From: HRBIN30 sp964534275
GTDB lineage: Bacteria; Desulfobacterota; Binatia; HRBIN30
Direction of reading: 5' to 3'
Assembly: GCA_964534275.1 (NCBI GenBank)
Contig: CAZHQG010000013.1
Coordinates: 1-64,000 of the forward strand
DNA: 64,000 bases
The notes beneath the pieces were generated by a model. It worked only from the letters and a program-made list of their open reading frames with translations, was not told the DNA's origin and ran no database searches. How positions within the stretch are numbered: position 1 is the first letter of the stretch; each line of letters begins with the position of its first letter. Positions 1-7,832 of the stretch are shown here, piece after piece. The translations under genes and the position numbers were made by a program.

Positions 1-1
1 C

Positions 2-73
2 GTCTTCCGGCGCCGCGACGACATCGCGACCGAGCCCCGTGTGCGGGCCGCGATTGTCAGTGCGACGAGCTAA
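2..73 (+). CDS. C-terminal end of a truncated gene, possibly LysR-type regulator
   Basis: From base 2 an open frame encodes 23 residues and stops with TAA at 71-73; the rest lies outside the window. The tail (VFRRRDDIATEPRVRAAIV) resembles the last helix of the substrate-binding domain of LysR-type regulators, which often carries an RRRD...PRVRA pattern. The piece is too short for a firm call. It converges on the next gene, which runs the other way. Confidence 0.35.
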   Translation, partial: VFRRRDDIATEPRVRAAIVSATS

Positions 74-158
74 CTCACCGGGACGGGGCCCGACACTCGC
101 CCGCCGGCGAGGAGGAACGCCGTCCGCTGCAACTGGTAGCTAGCCGTTGCCGCGATAC

Positions 159-827
159 TCATAGGACCATCACTCGGCGGCGAGGAAAGTACCCAACAGT
201 GCGATTGGCAAGAAGGGCGTTGCCGATGATGCCCTGCGTTCCCGTCATCTTCAAGGTCATTCCGAGCAAGCTGGGCAAAGTGCCGCAGCGCAGTGTGAAC
301 ACGACGCCGCTAAGGGACATTGTGACCCAGTGCGTATCGGTTTCGAACTGCCCTATGCCAGGATAGAAGTCCGTGACGCTACCGGCAGCAGGAAACTCCG
401 TGAGCAAGTCGTCCTCGAAGTAGGAAATCTGCGCGCCGGTGTCGAAGAACATTCGGTAGTCGTTGCTGCCGACTCGAGCGGTGACAACGGGGACTCCCAT
501 GACCTGCTCCAGGGTGACGATGGTGCCACTCAGCCGGAGCTCGTCGGTGGCAACAACCAGTCTGCCGCTGGCAGTGTCGAAGATATGGTCGAAGCAGCCA
601 AGAACGTCTGCGCCGAGCAGGCCGACACATCGCACGCCGACAAACTGGGACAAGGTCTCGACAGTGAGGCCTAGATAATTTCTGCCAAGGCTGAACTGTT
701 CGCCAGCGATGGAGACGCTAGACGAAGCGCCAAAACTGGTGGGTGCGCCAGTGTCGAGCAGCCACAGCTCGCCGCCGAGCTCGACGAAGAGGTGCCCATT
801 TCTGAAGTGCAGCGGGAAGCTGTTCAT
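159..827 (-). CDS. Two-lobed retropepsin-like aspartic protease domain protein
   Basis: The 222-residue protein carries two aspartic-protease signatures, LLDTGAP (Asp25) and FFDTGAQ (Asp129), each preceded by hydrophobic beta-strand sequence. The second half therefore looks like a repeat of the first, as in a single chain that supplies both catalytic aspartates. Retropepsin-like proteins usually have one such motif and dimerise. No signal peptide is visible, so the product is probably cytoplasmic. The frame is open far upstream, but the ATG at 827 is chosen because AGGAG lies just before it and the upstream translation is Arg-rich and unlike the protein. The substrate is unknown. A non-peptidase fold of the same family is possible. 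Confidence 0.75.
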   Translation of the reverse strand: MNSFPLHFRNGHLFVELGGELWLLDTGAPTSFGASSSVSIAGEQFSLGRNYLGLTVETLSQFVGVRCVGLLGADVLGCFDHIFDTASGRLVVATDELRLSGTIVTLEQVMGVPVVTARVGSNDYRMFFDTGAQISYFEDDLLTEFPAAGSVTDFYPGIGQFETDTHWVTMSLSGVVFTLRCGTLPSLLGMTLKMTGTQGIIGNALLANRTVGYFPRRRVMVL

Positions 828-858
828 TCTCCTGGTGCCCCTTTGAAGGCCGAACGCC

Positions 859-1590
859 TCATCGTGAGTGGCGCGCGCCTGTCGTCGCCTCGGCTGCACG
901 CTTCTGCTCGGCATTGCTTGTAGTGAACCTCTTCCTTTTCCTTGCCGAGCATCGTTGGTAGGTCGCCTTCGATTGAACCCAGCAATACGTTTTGAGCGGC
1001 AAGTCATGCGTGGTAGGGGTGCCCCACTCGTACTCTCCAGGAGGAGGTTTCGGGTAGACTGACCGCCGCCCGCGGACCTGAATCCATCTGCCGTCTTGAC
1101 TGAAGGTCCACGAATATCGGTCCTGCGTTCCGTCCCCATCCCACAGCACGAAAACATCCTCTTCAGATGTGTGCCTCCACAGACGGAGGATGTCGTTGTC
1201 GTGGAAGGCAACCAGTTCAACAAGTTGCAAGCGGTATCCAGTTGCGATTAGGGGTTGATACCGAACCTCGACGGTCGTGCCGATGCCCGGCAGTGTCGGG
1301 CCCTGTCGCATTTCATCCACCCCGCCCAAGCGCGTCATCGCGAGCGTCTTTCCCTCGCAATCGAGGACAAACAACGCGCCATCGGTTGGGCCGTACCATT
1401 TCACGCCGAGCCACTGAACTGTGCGACCGTGATCGTCTGTAGTCACGATGCGCAACGCGCTTGGAGCCGGGAAGTGGGAACCGTGGAACTCCTTTTCCAG
1501 GAAGGGTTCGATGTCCGGAAGGACGCAGTCGGCCGGACTAATACCGGGAGCAACTAGCGATGGGATAAGGACAAGGAATAGCGTCCTCAT
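859..1590 (-). CDS. Exported hypothetical protein
   Basis: This 243-residue product is not recognised. It starts with a short basic n-region and a hydrophobic stretch (MRTLFLVLIPSLVAPG) ending near Ala-Asp-Cys, typical of a Sec signal peptide. The body is rich in beta-prone and aromatic segments (LWRHTSEEDVFVLWDGDG, YSWTFSQDGRW), suggesting a beta-sandwich or lipocalin-like fold, but no catalytic motif stands out. The C-terminus is basic. The ATG at 1590 is preferred over the longer frame because it begins the signal peptide and has AGGA five bases upstream. It precedes the retropepsin-like gene by 31 bases on the same strand and may share its transcript. Confidence 0.65.
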   Translation of the reverse strand: MRTLFLVLIPSLVAPGISPADCVLPDIEPFLEKEFHGSHFPAPSALRIVTTDDHGRTVQWLGVKWYGPTDGALFVLDCEGKTLAMTRLGGVDEMRQGPTLPGIGTTVEVRYQPLIATGYRLQLVELVAFHDNDILRLWRHTSEEDVFVLWDGDGTQDRYSWTFSQDGRWIQVRGRRSVYPKPPPGEYEWGTPTTHDLPLKTYCWVQSKATYQRCSARKRKRFTTSNAEQKRAAEATTGARHSR

Positions 1591-1681
1591 CGAGGTCCTG
1601 TTCACGGCGAACGGTTCGGTTTGGTGGGGGGCCGCGCAGCAGACCGTTCGCTGCGACCGGTTCTTATAAGGCGCTTCTCCG

Positions 1682-2344
1682 CTAGACGACACGCGCTTTC
1701 TTCATAGCGTAGAGCGCCATTGTCCCAAACATGGTGGCGAATTCGGTCCTCAATTCGACGTCTCCAAAGCCGCCCCTCATGAAAAGCTCAGGCAGCTTAC
1801 CTTGCACATTGTCGCGCGTGTTCTCGAACCCGTCTAAGGACCGGACAAGGACAAATAGCGCACGCATCAGAGCATTCTGGGGTTTACCCCAGTCCGCAAC
1901 GTGAAATTCTCCGCCCGGCTTCAAAACACGGAATACTTCCAGTACCGTACGTACCTTGTCTTCATGGGACAGATGGTGGAGAAAGAGACTGGACAGAACG
2001 CGGTCGAATGTAGCGCTTCCATACGGCAGGCTCGTCGACACTCCGTGATCAAACACGATGTTGACGCCATTCTTTTGGGCTTTCTGCTTTGCCAGGAGGA
2101 GGATCTTGGGATCTCCATCTATTCCGACGACGCGTGCTCCAGGGACACGCTGCTTGATCAAAACAGCGAGTGTCCCTGTTCCACAAGCCAAGTCGAGAAC
2201 CGAGTGACCGTCTTGGACATCGGCTTGCTCAACGAGGCGCCCCTTGAATGTTTTTTCCCGCGTTGTGAGCGCGACAACCGGGTCGTACAGACTTGTGAGT
2301 ACATCGTAGCCAAGTGCTGGAACGTAGCGCTTTTCGTTATTCAT
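1682..2344 (-). CDS. Class I SAM-dependent methyltransferase
   Basis: The 220-residue protein has the Rossmann-fold methyltransferase signatures in order. Motif I is LDLACGTGTLA near residue 50, the acidic end of strand 2 is VGIDGDP, and the post-motif region is VLSSLFLHHL followed by LKPGGEFHVADWG. This is the Methyltransf_11/25 arrangement used by UbiE-like and small-molecule methyltransferases. The substrate cannot be read from sequence. It ends with MALYAMKKARVV, a final strand typical of the fold. GAGG lies about ten bases before the ATG. The downstream exported hypothetical gene on the same strand starts 91 bases after its stop. Confidence 0.9.
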   Translation of the reverse strand: MNNEKRYVPALGYDVLTSLYDPVVALTTREKTFKGRLVEQADVQDGHSVLDLACGTGTLAVLIKQRVPGARVVGIDGDPKILLLAKQKAQKNGVNIVFDHGVSTSLPYGSATFDRVLSSLFLHHLSHEDKVRTVLEVFRVLKPGGEFHVADWGKPQNALMRALFVLVRSLDGFENTRDNVQGKLPELFMRGGFGDVELRTEFATMFGTMALYAMKKARVV

Positions 2345-2437
2345 TGTTTGGAGCTCCTCGCGCTGTATAACGGCGAATGCATCACCCGCAGGCGAGCCGA
2401 CCGCAGCGAGGCGAAGCCTGGCGGGTGGATGCGCGTG

Positions 2438-2836
2438 CTAGTCTGCGCCCACGATGACGGCATCCGCTTCGATCTCTACTAGCATGGCTGGGTGTATCAG
2501 CGCACTGGCTCCCACCATTGCTGTGGTAGGTTTCACCTCTCTAAACACTTCTCCGTGCGCTCGACCGACTTTCTCCCAGTTGGTCGCAATGTTCACTATA
2601 TACATTCGTGTTCGCACGACGTCCCTGAAGCTGGCGCCGGCCTTCCTTAGCGCTGACTCCAAATTCTTCAGCGCCTGAATCGCCTCAGCATAGGCATCGC
2701 CGACACCGACGATCTCTCCGGCTTCATGCGTTGCCGTTGTGCCCAATACCCAGACTTGGTTACCAACCCGGACGGCACGGGAGTACCCCACGATCGCTTC
2801 CCAAGGCATTCCACTGGAAAAGTTCTCACGCTGCAC
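2438..2836 (-). CDS. RidA/YjgF/YER057c family protein
   Basis: The 132-residue protein matches the Rid family in length and pattern: an AVRVGNQVWVLGTTA strand pair, the helix QALKNLESALRKAGASFRDVV, and the RTRMYIVNI strand carrying the conserved Arg that binds the substrate carboxylate in RidA. Canonical RidA hydrolyses reactive enamine/imine intermediates such as 2-aminoacrylate. This copy belongs to the more divergent Rid group, so imine deaminase activity is plausible but not certain. The start is GTG at 2836, with GGAGGA five bases upstream. It lies 93 bases ahead of the methyltransferase on the same strand. Confidence 0.88.
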   Translation of the reverse strand: MQRENFSSGMPWEAIVGYSRAVRVGNQVWVLGTTATHEAGEIVGVGDAYAEAIQALKNLESALRKAGASFRDVVRTRMYIVNIATNWEKVGRAHGEVFREVKPTTAMVGASALIHPAMLVEIEADAVIVGAD

Positions 2837-2975
2837 GCTTTCCTCCGAGTCGCTCTTGATAATGTGGGATGCAAGCAGGCTAACGCTCAGCAGCAGTGGC
2901 AGCGCGCAGCGGCGGCCGGTGCAACGGGTTGTTAGCGGCGCTCTGGCCGCTTCAGCAGCTCAATCCGGCCCAGTC

Positions 2976-3248
2976 CTACTCGGCTGTGGTCGGATCGACC
3001 ACCGACCGCACTCGTGACACCTTGTTAGCGGGGAACCCGCCTTGCTTCGCGTGCTCGCGCACCGCCTCTTCGTTCGGAGCAATGTATACGCAGTAGATCT
3101 TGTCGTCCGTGACGTAGCTGTGAACCCACTGGATCTGCGGGCCCATCCCCTTCAAGACGCTGCACGACCGCTGTGAGATGGCCTGCAGCTCCTGAGGCGA
3201 TAGCTTCCCAGCACCGGGAATCTCTCTCTCGATTACGAACTTAGGCAT
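2976..3248 (-). CDS. DUF4242 small ferredoxin-like-fold protein
   Basis: This 90-residue protein fits DUF4242, whose characterised member (SCO4226 of Streptomyces) binds nickel. It begins MPKFVIEREIPGAGKLS, has the central segment WVHSYVTDDKIYCVYIAP, and ends with an EEAVREHAKQGGFPANKV helix; that arrangement is typical of the family's dimeric alpha-beta barrel. Metal binding here is inference only. Translation should be strong, because the ATG is preceded by a full AAAGGAGGTGA Shine-Dalgarno sequence. Confidence 0.85.
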   Translation of the reverse strand: MPKFVIEREIPGAGKLSPQELQAISQRSCSVLKGMGPQIQWVHSYVTDDKIYCVYIAPNEEAVREHAKQGGFPANKVSRVRSVVDPTTAE

Positions 3249-3254
3249 GGCTGA

Positions 3255-3265
3255 TCACCTCCTTT
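3255..3265 (-). promoter_or_regulatory. Near-perfect Shine-Dalgarno of the DUF4242 gene
   Basis: On the minus strand these bases read AAAGGAGGTGA, complementary over the whole anti-Shine-Dalgarno core of 16S rRNA, with six bases to the ATG. It is the strongest ribosome binding site in the first 10 kb and fixes the start of the DUF4242 gene. Confidence 0.85.
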
Positions 3266-3782
3266 GTTTGGCTACTTGATTCCACAGCTGGGCGCCCGCC
3301 GAACTATTAAGTCAACCGTTTCGCTTCTGGGATAGACTGCGCAATCTACCTCGTTCAGCTTGGATCGGTTCGCGCGGGATTCAGGATATCCGCCACTTGG
3401 AGCCCTTTGTCAAAGCGGTTGTAGCTGAAATATCTCGCCAGGCATGGCGGGATATCCCGAATATGCGCCCGCAGTATATTCGGATCGCACTACTTACCCT
3501 TTGGACCGTGCTGCGATTCCTGCGTCGTCTTGGCCCCCCACATCCTGGGAGCTTGTCGGGGAAATCAGAAGCGGGAAATCGCGAGGCTGACGGAAGCTCC
3601 AGGGTAACCGATCTGACCTTGGCGAGCGGTAAGAGCACCCCCGAAAACGATTTTCCGGCTTTCGCCGAGAGGCTCCTTGGGCACCTGCGGGATCGAGCAA
3701 CTGTGCATGCGCCAGTATGTCTTGTGCATTGCTCCCTTGCCGTGATCGACTGCGAATGCCTAAATCGGCGCAACTTTCTTTT
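3266..3782. other. Gene-poor interval with one hairpin
   Basis: About 520 bases separate the DUF4242 gene from the ribosome binding site of the OmpA-type gene. These two genes diverge, so promoters for both should lie here. Open frames exist on both strands, but none has a ribosome binding site, family resemblance or start context that I trust. The only clear structure is the inverted repeat at 3430-3455. No RNA gene is recognisable. Confidence 0.5.
3430..3455. repeat. Inverted repeat, 11-bp arms with 4-base loop
   Basis: ATATCTCGCCA and TGGCGGGATAT flank GGCA. The arms pair over 11 positions with a single G.U-type mismatch. No T-tract follows, so a factor-independent terminator is unlikely. 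It may be a REP-like element or a protein-binding site in this divergent intergenic region. Confidence 0.6.
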
Positions 3783-3790
3783 GGGAGGTG
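3783..3790 (+). promoter_or_regulatory. Ribosome binding site deciding a TTG start
   Basis: GGGAGGTG lies four bases before TTG at 3795. The first ATG of the frame (3717) and the internal ATG (3825) lack comparable sites. Starting at the TTG gives a compact lipoprotein signal peptide, so this site is used to place the start. Confidence 0.65.
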
Positions 3791-3794
3791 CTCC

Positions 3795-4505
3795 TTGGCT
3801 GTATCGAGTGTTGCATCGCGAAAGATGGTCGTGGGCTTTGTGGCGGCGGCGTTTTTCATCAACGGTTGCGCGGCTTACGAAGGTGCTCCGCGAACCGTGA
3901 AAGGTGCAGGAATTGGCGCGGCTGCGGGTGCTGCCACCGGGGCCGCCGTAGGGGCGATCGTGGGCGGTGGGAAAGGCGCCGGTCAGGGTGCCGCTATCGG
4001 GGCTGTGTTAGGGGCCTTGGGTGGGGGGCTCATTGGGAACTACCTCGACCAACAAGCGAAAGAAATGCAGGCGATTTTGGCCGAGCAAGACCGTTTGCGT
4101 CGACAGCAAGACCGTCTGGACATCGCTTTGGCCAGCGACGTCTTGTTCGCTTCGGGAAGCGCCAGTTTGCAGCCCGGTGCGCGTGACAAGCTACGCCAAC
4201 TTGCCGCAGTGCTGAATCGCTACCCTCGCACCACGATACAGGTCATCGGCCACACCGACAGTCGTGGAAGCGAGCAGTCGAATCTGGAACTCTCGCGCCG
4301 GCGCGCAGAGGCGGTGGCCGAGGAACTCGTGCAGGCCGGGGTGGCCCCTTCACGGATCACCACCTTTGGGCGTGGAGAATCCAGCCCGATCGCGAGCAAC
4401 GAAACTCCCGAGGGTCGAGCGATGAACCGCCGTGTGGAAATCATCGTCCAGCCCGACGAAGGATTGCGTCAAGAGCGCGGCGGGACGTACGAAGAACCTC
4501 GCTAA
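3795..4505 (+). CDS. OmpA-family peptidoglycan-binding lipoprotein with glycine zipper
   Basis: The product is about 236 residues. From the TTG start it has a basic n-region, a hydrophobic core and the lipobox INGC, so it should be lipidated and sent to the outer membrane. A glycine-zipper segment follows (GAGIGAAAGAATGAAVGAIVG and related repeats), able to form tightly packed membrane-associated helices. A short coiled coil (AKEMQAILAEQDRLRRQQDRL) leads to a C-terminal OmpA domain with VIGHTDSRGSEQSNLELSRRR and NRRVEIIV, the residues that grip meso-diaminopimelate. This YiaD/Pal-like arrangement tethers the outer membrane to peptidoglycan. The acyl ligase gene follows after three bases. Confidence 0.9.
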   Translation: MAVSSVASRKMVVGFVAAAFFINGCAAYEGAPRTVKGAGIGAAAGAATGAAVGAIVGGGKGAGQGAAIGAVLGALGGGLIGNYLDQQAKEMQAILAEQDRLRRQQDRLDIALASDVLFASGSASLQPGARDKLRQLAAVLNRYPRTTIQVIGHTDSRGSEQSNLELSRRRAEAVAEELVQAGVAPSRITTFGRGESSPIASNETPEGRAMNRRVEIIVQPDEGLRQERGGTYEEPR

Positions 4506-4508
4506 GCG

Positions 4509-6083
4509 ATGCGCGGACGACGTACGCGTGTTGCGGCTGCGACGCTCGCAGAGCTGCCGGATGCGTGGGCGAACGCCTGGCCGACATTGGATGCGGCTGC
4601 AGATCGTTCGGGATCCGTAACCTTTGCGGAGTTGGCTCGCAGTTCGGCGGAATGGGCAGCAGCACTGCGGCGGCACGGCTTTGGGCCCGGCAGTCGGGTT
4701 GTCCTGTGGGGCGCCAACAGCGCCACGTGGCTCGTGCGCGCCTTCGGTGTGTGGCGTGCAGGCTGCACCTTGGTGCCGCTATCCACCTTCGTTACCGGTC
4801 GTGAACTGCAAGAAATCCTGGGGAGCGCGCGGCCGGACCTTTTGTTGATGGACCGGAGAGTTGGCGAGAAGGATTTGGCCGCCCCACTTCGCGACGCGGT
4901 CCTTCCACCCAGCCTACAACGGATTGTCGTGGATGACTGCACAGGCATGGGTGACGCGCAAGGTGCGCACGAATTTTTGGCCGCCGCCCGTGGGAGCGAA
5001 TGGAGGGAAAACCTGGCTCGCCCGGAGGCGGTGGCTGCAATTCTTTACACCTCTGGAACGACGGGCCTTCCCAAGGGCGTGCGCCTGCAGCATCGGGCTG
5101 TCCTGAGTACCGTGGGGCCAACCGTCGTGCGCGGCGGGCTCCGTCCGGGCGATCGCGTTCTCTCCACGCTGCCGTTGTTTTGGGTTGCCGGTCTTTGCAT
5201 CCGGGCGCTGCCCACTCTTGCGAGCGGTGCGGCACTCTTGTTGATCGATGCCTTTACCGTCGAAAAACTCCTTGCAGCCCTTAGGCGCTGGGCACCTACT
5301 GGTTTGCATCTACGCCCCCCTCAAGTCGCCGCTTTGTTGGCACATCCAGACTTCGATGGGCGCCTTCTCCAGGGCGTGCGGAGAGGCGGTGGACGGAAGG
5401 AATGGTACCGCGGGCATCTCGATCGCGCACGGCTCATCACCGGCTACGGGATGACGGAAATGTCGGGCTACGTGGCTGCTTTGAGCTGGCGCGACCCGGA
5501 TGAAGTGCGGGCACACAGCCTGGGGAAACTGCTGCCGGGAGTGGAGGTACGCATCGTCGGCGAAGACGGACAGGAGTGCCTGCCCGGAGATGTGGGAGAA
5601 ATCCGCGTGCGCGGCCCTGGGCTCTTCGATGGCTATGAGGGGCAGCCTCCGCGTACCGCGCTCGACAGCTCAGGCTTCTTTTGCACCGGCGACCTTGGTT
5701 TGATCGATTCTCAGGGCGACCTTCATTTTGTCGGCCGCAGCAAGGATCTTCTGCGGTGCAAAGGCGTGAACGTGTCGCCCGTGGAAGTCGAGTCCGTTCT
5801 TCTCCAACATCCGGACATCGAAGCTGCAGTTGTCGTGGGCCTTCCTCCGGAAGCACTCGACCAAGAGCTCGTCGCTGTGGTCGTGCCTCGCGACGGCCGG
5901 AACCGAGAGGACGAGTGGCGGGAATGGTGTCGCTCCATGTTGTCGCCATACAAGCGCCCATCGGTGTACGTCACCGTGCGCCGCGAAGAGATTCCGTTAG
6001 GTGCAACCAGTAAGCCTCAACGCAAAGCGGTTGCGGAACTGGTGCTCGCTCGGCTCGGAACGATACGGCCCGCTTCGACGTAG
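4509..6083 (+). CDS. AMP-forming acyl-CoA synthetase/ligase
   Basis: The 524-residue protein is a class I adenylate-forming enzyme. The P-loop-like motif ILYTSGTTGLPKG is near residue 180, the A5 motif GYGMTEMSG binds the adenylate, CTGDLG binds the AMP ribose, the hinge region reads SKDLLRCKGVNVSPVEVE, and a C-terminal lysine sits in GATSKPQRKAV where the family's catalytic Lys is expected. It should activate a carboxylic acid as acyl-AMP and then pass it to CoA or another acceptor. The fatty-acid or aromatic-acid substrate cannot be told apart by eye. It follows the OmpA-type gene by three bases and precedes the heme-oxygenase-fold gene by 117 bases. Confidence 0.9.
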   Translation: MRGRRTRVAAATLAELPDAWANAWPTLDAAADRSGSVTFAELARSSAEWAAALRRHGFGPGSRVVLWGANSATWLVRAFGVWRAGCTLVPLSTFVTGRELQEILGSARPDLLLMDRRVGEKDLAAPLRDAVLPPSLQRIVVDDCTGMGDAQGAHEFLAAARGSEWRENLARPEAVAAILYTSGTTGLPKGVRLQHRAVLSTVGPTVVRGGLRPGDRVLSTLPLFWVAGLCIRALPTLASGAALLLIDAFTVEKLLAALRRWAPTGLHLRPPQVAALLAHPDFDGRLLQGVRRGGGRKEWYRGHLDRARLITGYGMTEMSGYVAALSWRDPDEVRAHSLGKLLPGVEVRIVGEDGQECLPGDVGEIRVRGPGLFDGYEGQPPRTALDSSGFFCTGDLGLIDSQGDLHFVGRSKDLLRCKGVNVSPVEVESVLLQHPDIEAAVVVGLPPEALDQELVAVVVPRDGRNREDEWREWCRSMLSPYKRPSVYVTVRREEIPLGATSKPQRKAVAELVLARLGTIRPAST

Positions 6084-6200
6084 CTCACAGGCAGCACCGC
6101 GTAGGCGCTGCGTTGCGGTGGCCCGGCGGTCTTCACTCCTTGTCGACCAGTGTGGTAAGGGGCGGCTCTCCACCTCCGAGAAGAAAAGGAGAACGCTACG

Positions 6201-7832
6201 ATGCGGGAGCAGCGGGTCGGTTGGTCCGAGCACAACGGGCGTGTGCCTACCGGCAGCGAGTTTCTGGAACTGTACGCATTCGAACGGCCACCGGAAGCGA
6301 AGCCCGTCGACGAATTTCTGGAAGAACTCCGCTCCGTGATCCGTCAACACACCGTTCGCCCGGAGCTGGCTGAGGCCCTCAAGTACGGCCAGGTTCGGCC
6401 GGAACACATGCGTCGTTGGATCAAGGAGTACTACAAGTTCATTCGTTTGGATGCTCAAGGAAGCGCCGCCATGATCGCCCGCTGTCCGCGACGCGGCCTT
6501 TTTTTGGCGCTGAGTCCGATCGTGAATCGAAAGACTGGCTTTTACCAGGTGACCGTTCCGCCGCGAGACCTCTTTCTTCGTTTTGCCGAGGCTTTCGGCG
6601 TCACCCGTGAAGAGCTGGAAGCTCACTATGCCTGCCCGGAAACGCTGCAAGCGACCTATGCGCGACTGCAGTTCCAATTCAACAGCTTCGAGGAGGGATT
6701 TGTCGTTACCGCCTTGGGGGCCGAAGGGGTGTTGTTGGATGTCGTGCGTGACGAGCGCCCTTGGCTGTGCCAGCGTGGAATCGCGGAGTACATCAAGCGC
6801 GCATTCCGCCTGAGCGACGATGCGGTAGCTTATTGGCGCGCGTACGAGGACTTTCGCAGCTTCGTTTGCGAGCCGGTTTGGGAAATTGCCGCAGAGCTGG
6901 CCGCGGATGCGTCGCAGCAGCAGCGCCTGCGCACGACGCTCAAGCATTGGTTGGCATTGTACGGCAATATGCGTCGCGCCTGGGAAGACATGGTTCGTGG
7001 CACGTACAGCTTCCCCGAAATCGTTTGGCCACCCCCGGGCCGTGCGTTTCAAAAAACGACCGAGCAAACGCACGAGGAACTGGTCGAAGAGCTCGGGGAG
7101 TTTTGCCTTGCACTGCCCCAACCCAAGGAGACAGCGTTCGGCTTGTTGCTCTCCGGAAAGGCCTCTCTGGAAGCGGCCAAGGAACTCATCAAGGACTTCA
7201 TCCATATGGATGCCACGCGAAACATTGCTGGTCAGTTCAGCCGCATTGCGGACGGCGCCGCACTGCGGGCCATCAGCCAGGCCTTTGCAACGGAGTCCGG
7301 TGGCTACCTCACCCGCAACCACATGGAGATTTGGGCTGACTTTGCCGAACAAGCTTGCGGGATCAGCCGAGCAGAGCTGTTTGCTTGGGAGCCACCCGTG
7401 GAAACTGTCGGCAGCGGTTACGTAACGAAATGGTTTCTTGTGCACTGTTCTCCGGAAGAAGCTGTGGCGGCGTTCCACCTTGGTCCTCCTCCCGCGGCGA
7501 AAGAGCGCCTCGGCAAACGTGCATTAGGGATCGGTCAAGGAGGAGCAGCCGGCGAAGGGCTTCTGCAGCCGCAGCCCGGCCGGCACCCGCTGACGCAAGC
7601 ACTGGAACGACTGGGGCTGAACGCCGACCTGGCCGATTACTTCTTCCGTTTGCACCGCGAGATCGAGCCGTTCGAGCAAGAGGAAGGTTGGGAGTATGTG
7701 CCCGAGGTGGTGCGTACGGGGGAGCAACGCCAAAGGTTCAAACGTGCGTACATCGAGAAAATCTTGGCCGAAGGGCGGAAGGACGAAGCGCTTCTCCAGC
7801 GCATGAAAAAGCTGTCCGGCCTACCCGTCTGA
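6201..7832 (+). CDS. Two-domain TenA/PqqC-like (heme-oxygenase-fold) protein
   Basis: The 543-residue protein looks like two tandem PqqC/TenA-like all-helical domains (about 35-265 and 300-530). The second has candidate ligands of the heme-oxygenase-like diiron/iron-oxidase group: Glu365 and His374 (TESGG...RNHMEIW), then His485, Glu489 and Glu492, spaced like the family's H-x3-D/E-x2-H/E helix. At the equivalent places the first domain has SPIVNRKTGF and YWRAYEDFRS, without those ligands, so it may be structural. Relatives include UndA, CADD and PqqC. The ATG has AGGAG seven bases upstream. The upstream acyl ligase suggests an acyl-derived substrate, but that is inference. Its last 12 bases overlap the stop of the convergent membrane-protein gene. 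Confidence 0.7.
   Translation: MREQRVGWSEHNGRVPTGSEFLELYAFERPPEAKPVDEFLEELRSVIRQHTVRPELAEALKYGQVRPEHMRRWIKEYYKFIRLDAQGSAAMIARCPRRGLFLALSPIVNRKTGFYQVTVPPRDLFLRFAEAFGVTREELEAHYACPETLQATYARLQFQFNSFEEGFVVTALGAEGVLLDVVRDERPWLCQRGIAEYIKRAFRLSDDAVAYWRAYEDFRSFVCEPVWEIAAELAADASQQQRLRTTLKHWLALYGNMRRAWEDMVRGTYSFPEIVWPPPGRAFQKTTEQTHEELVEELGEFCLALPQPKETAFGLLLSGKASLEAAKELIKDFIHMDATRNIAGQFSRIADGAALRAISQAFATESGGYLTRNHMEIWADFAEQACGISRAELFAWEPPVETVGSGYVTKWFLVHCSPEEAVAAFHLGPPPAAKERLGKRALGIGQGGAAGEGLLQPQPGRHPLTQALERLGLNADLADYFFRLHREIEPFEQEEGWEYVPEVVRTGEQRQRFKRAYIEKILAEGRKDEALLQRMKKLSGLPV

Noticed and set aside
5997..7478. Minus-strand open frame of 493 residues
   Set aside because: It is antisense to the heme-oxygenase-fold gene, which has a good ribosome binding site and family resemblance. 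The minus-strand product shows no domain.
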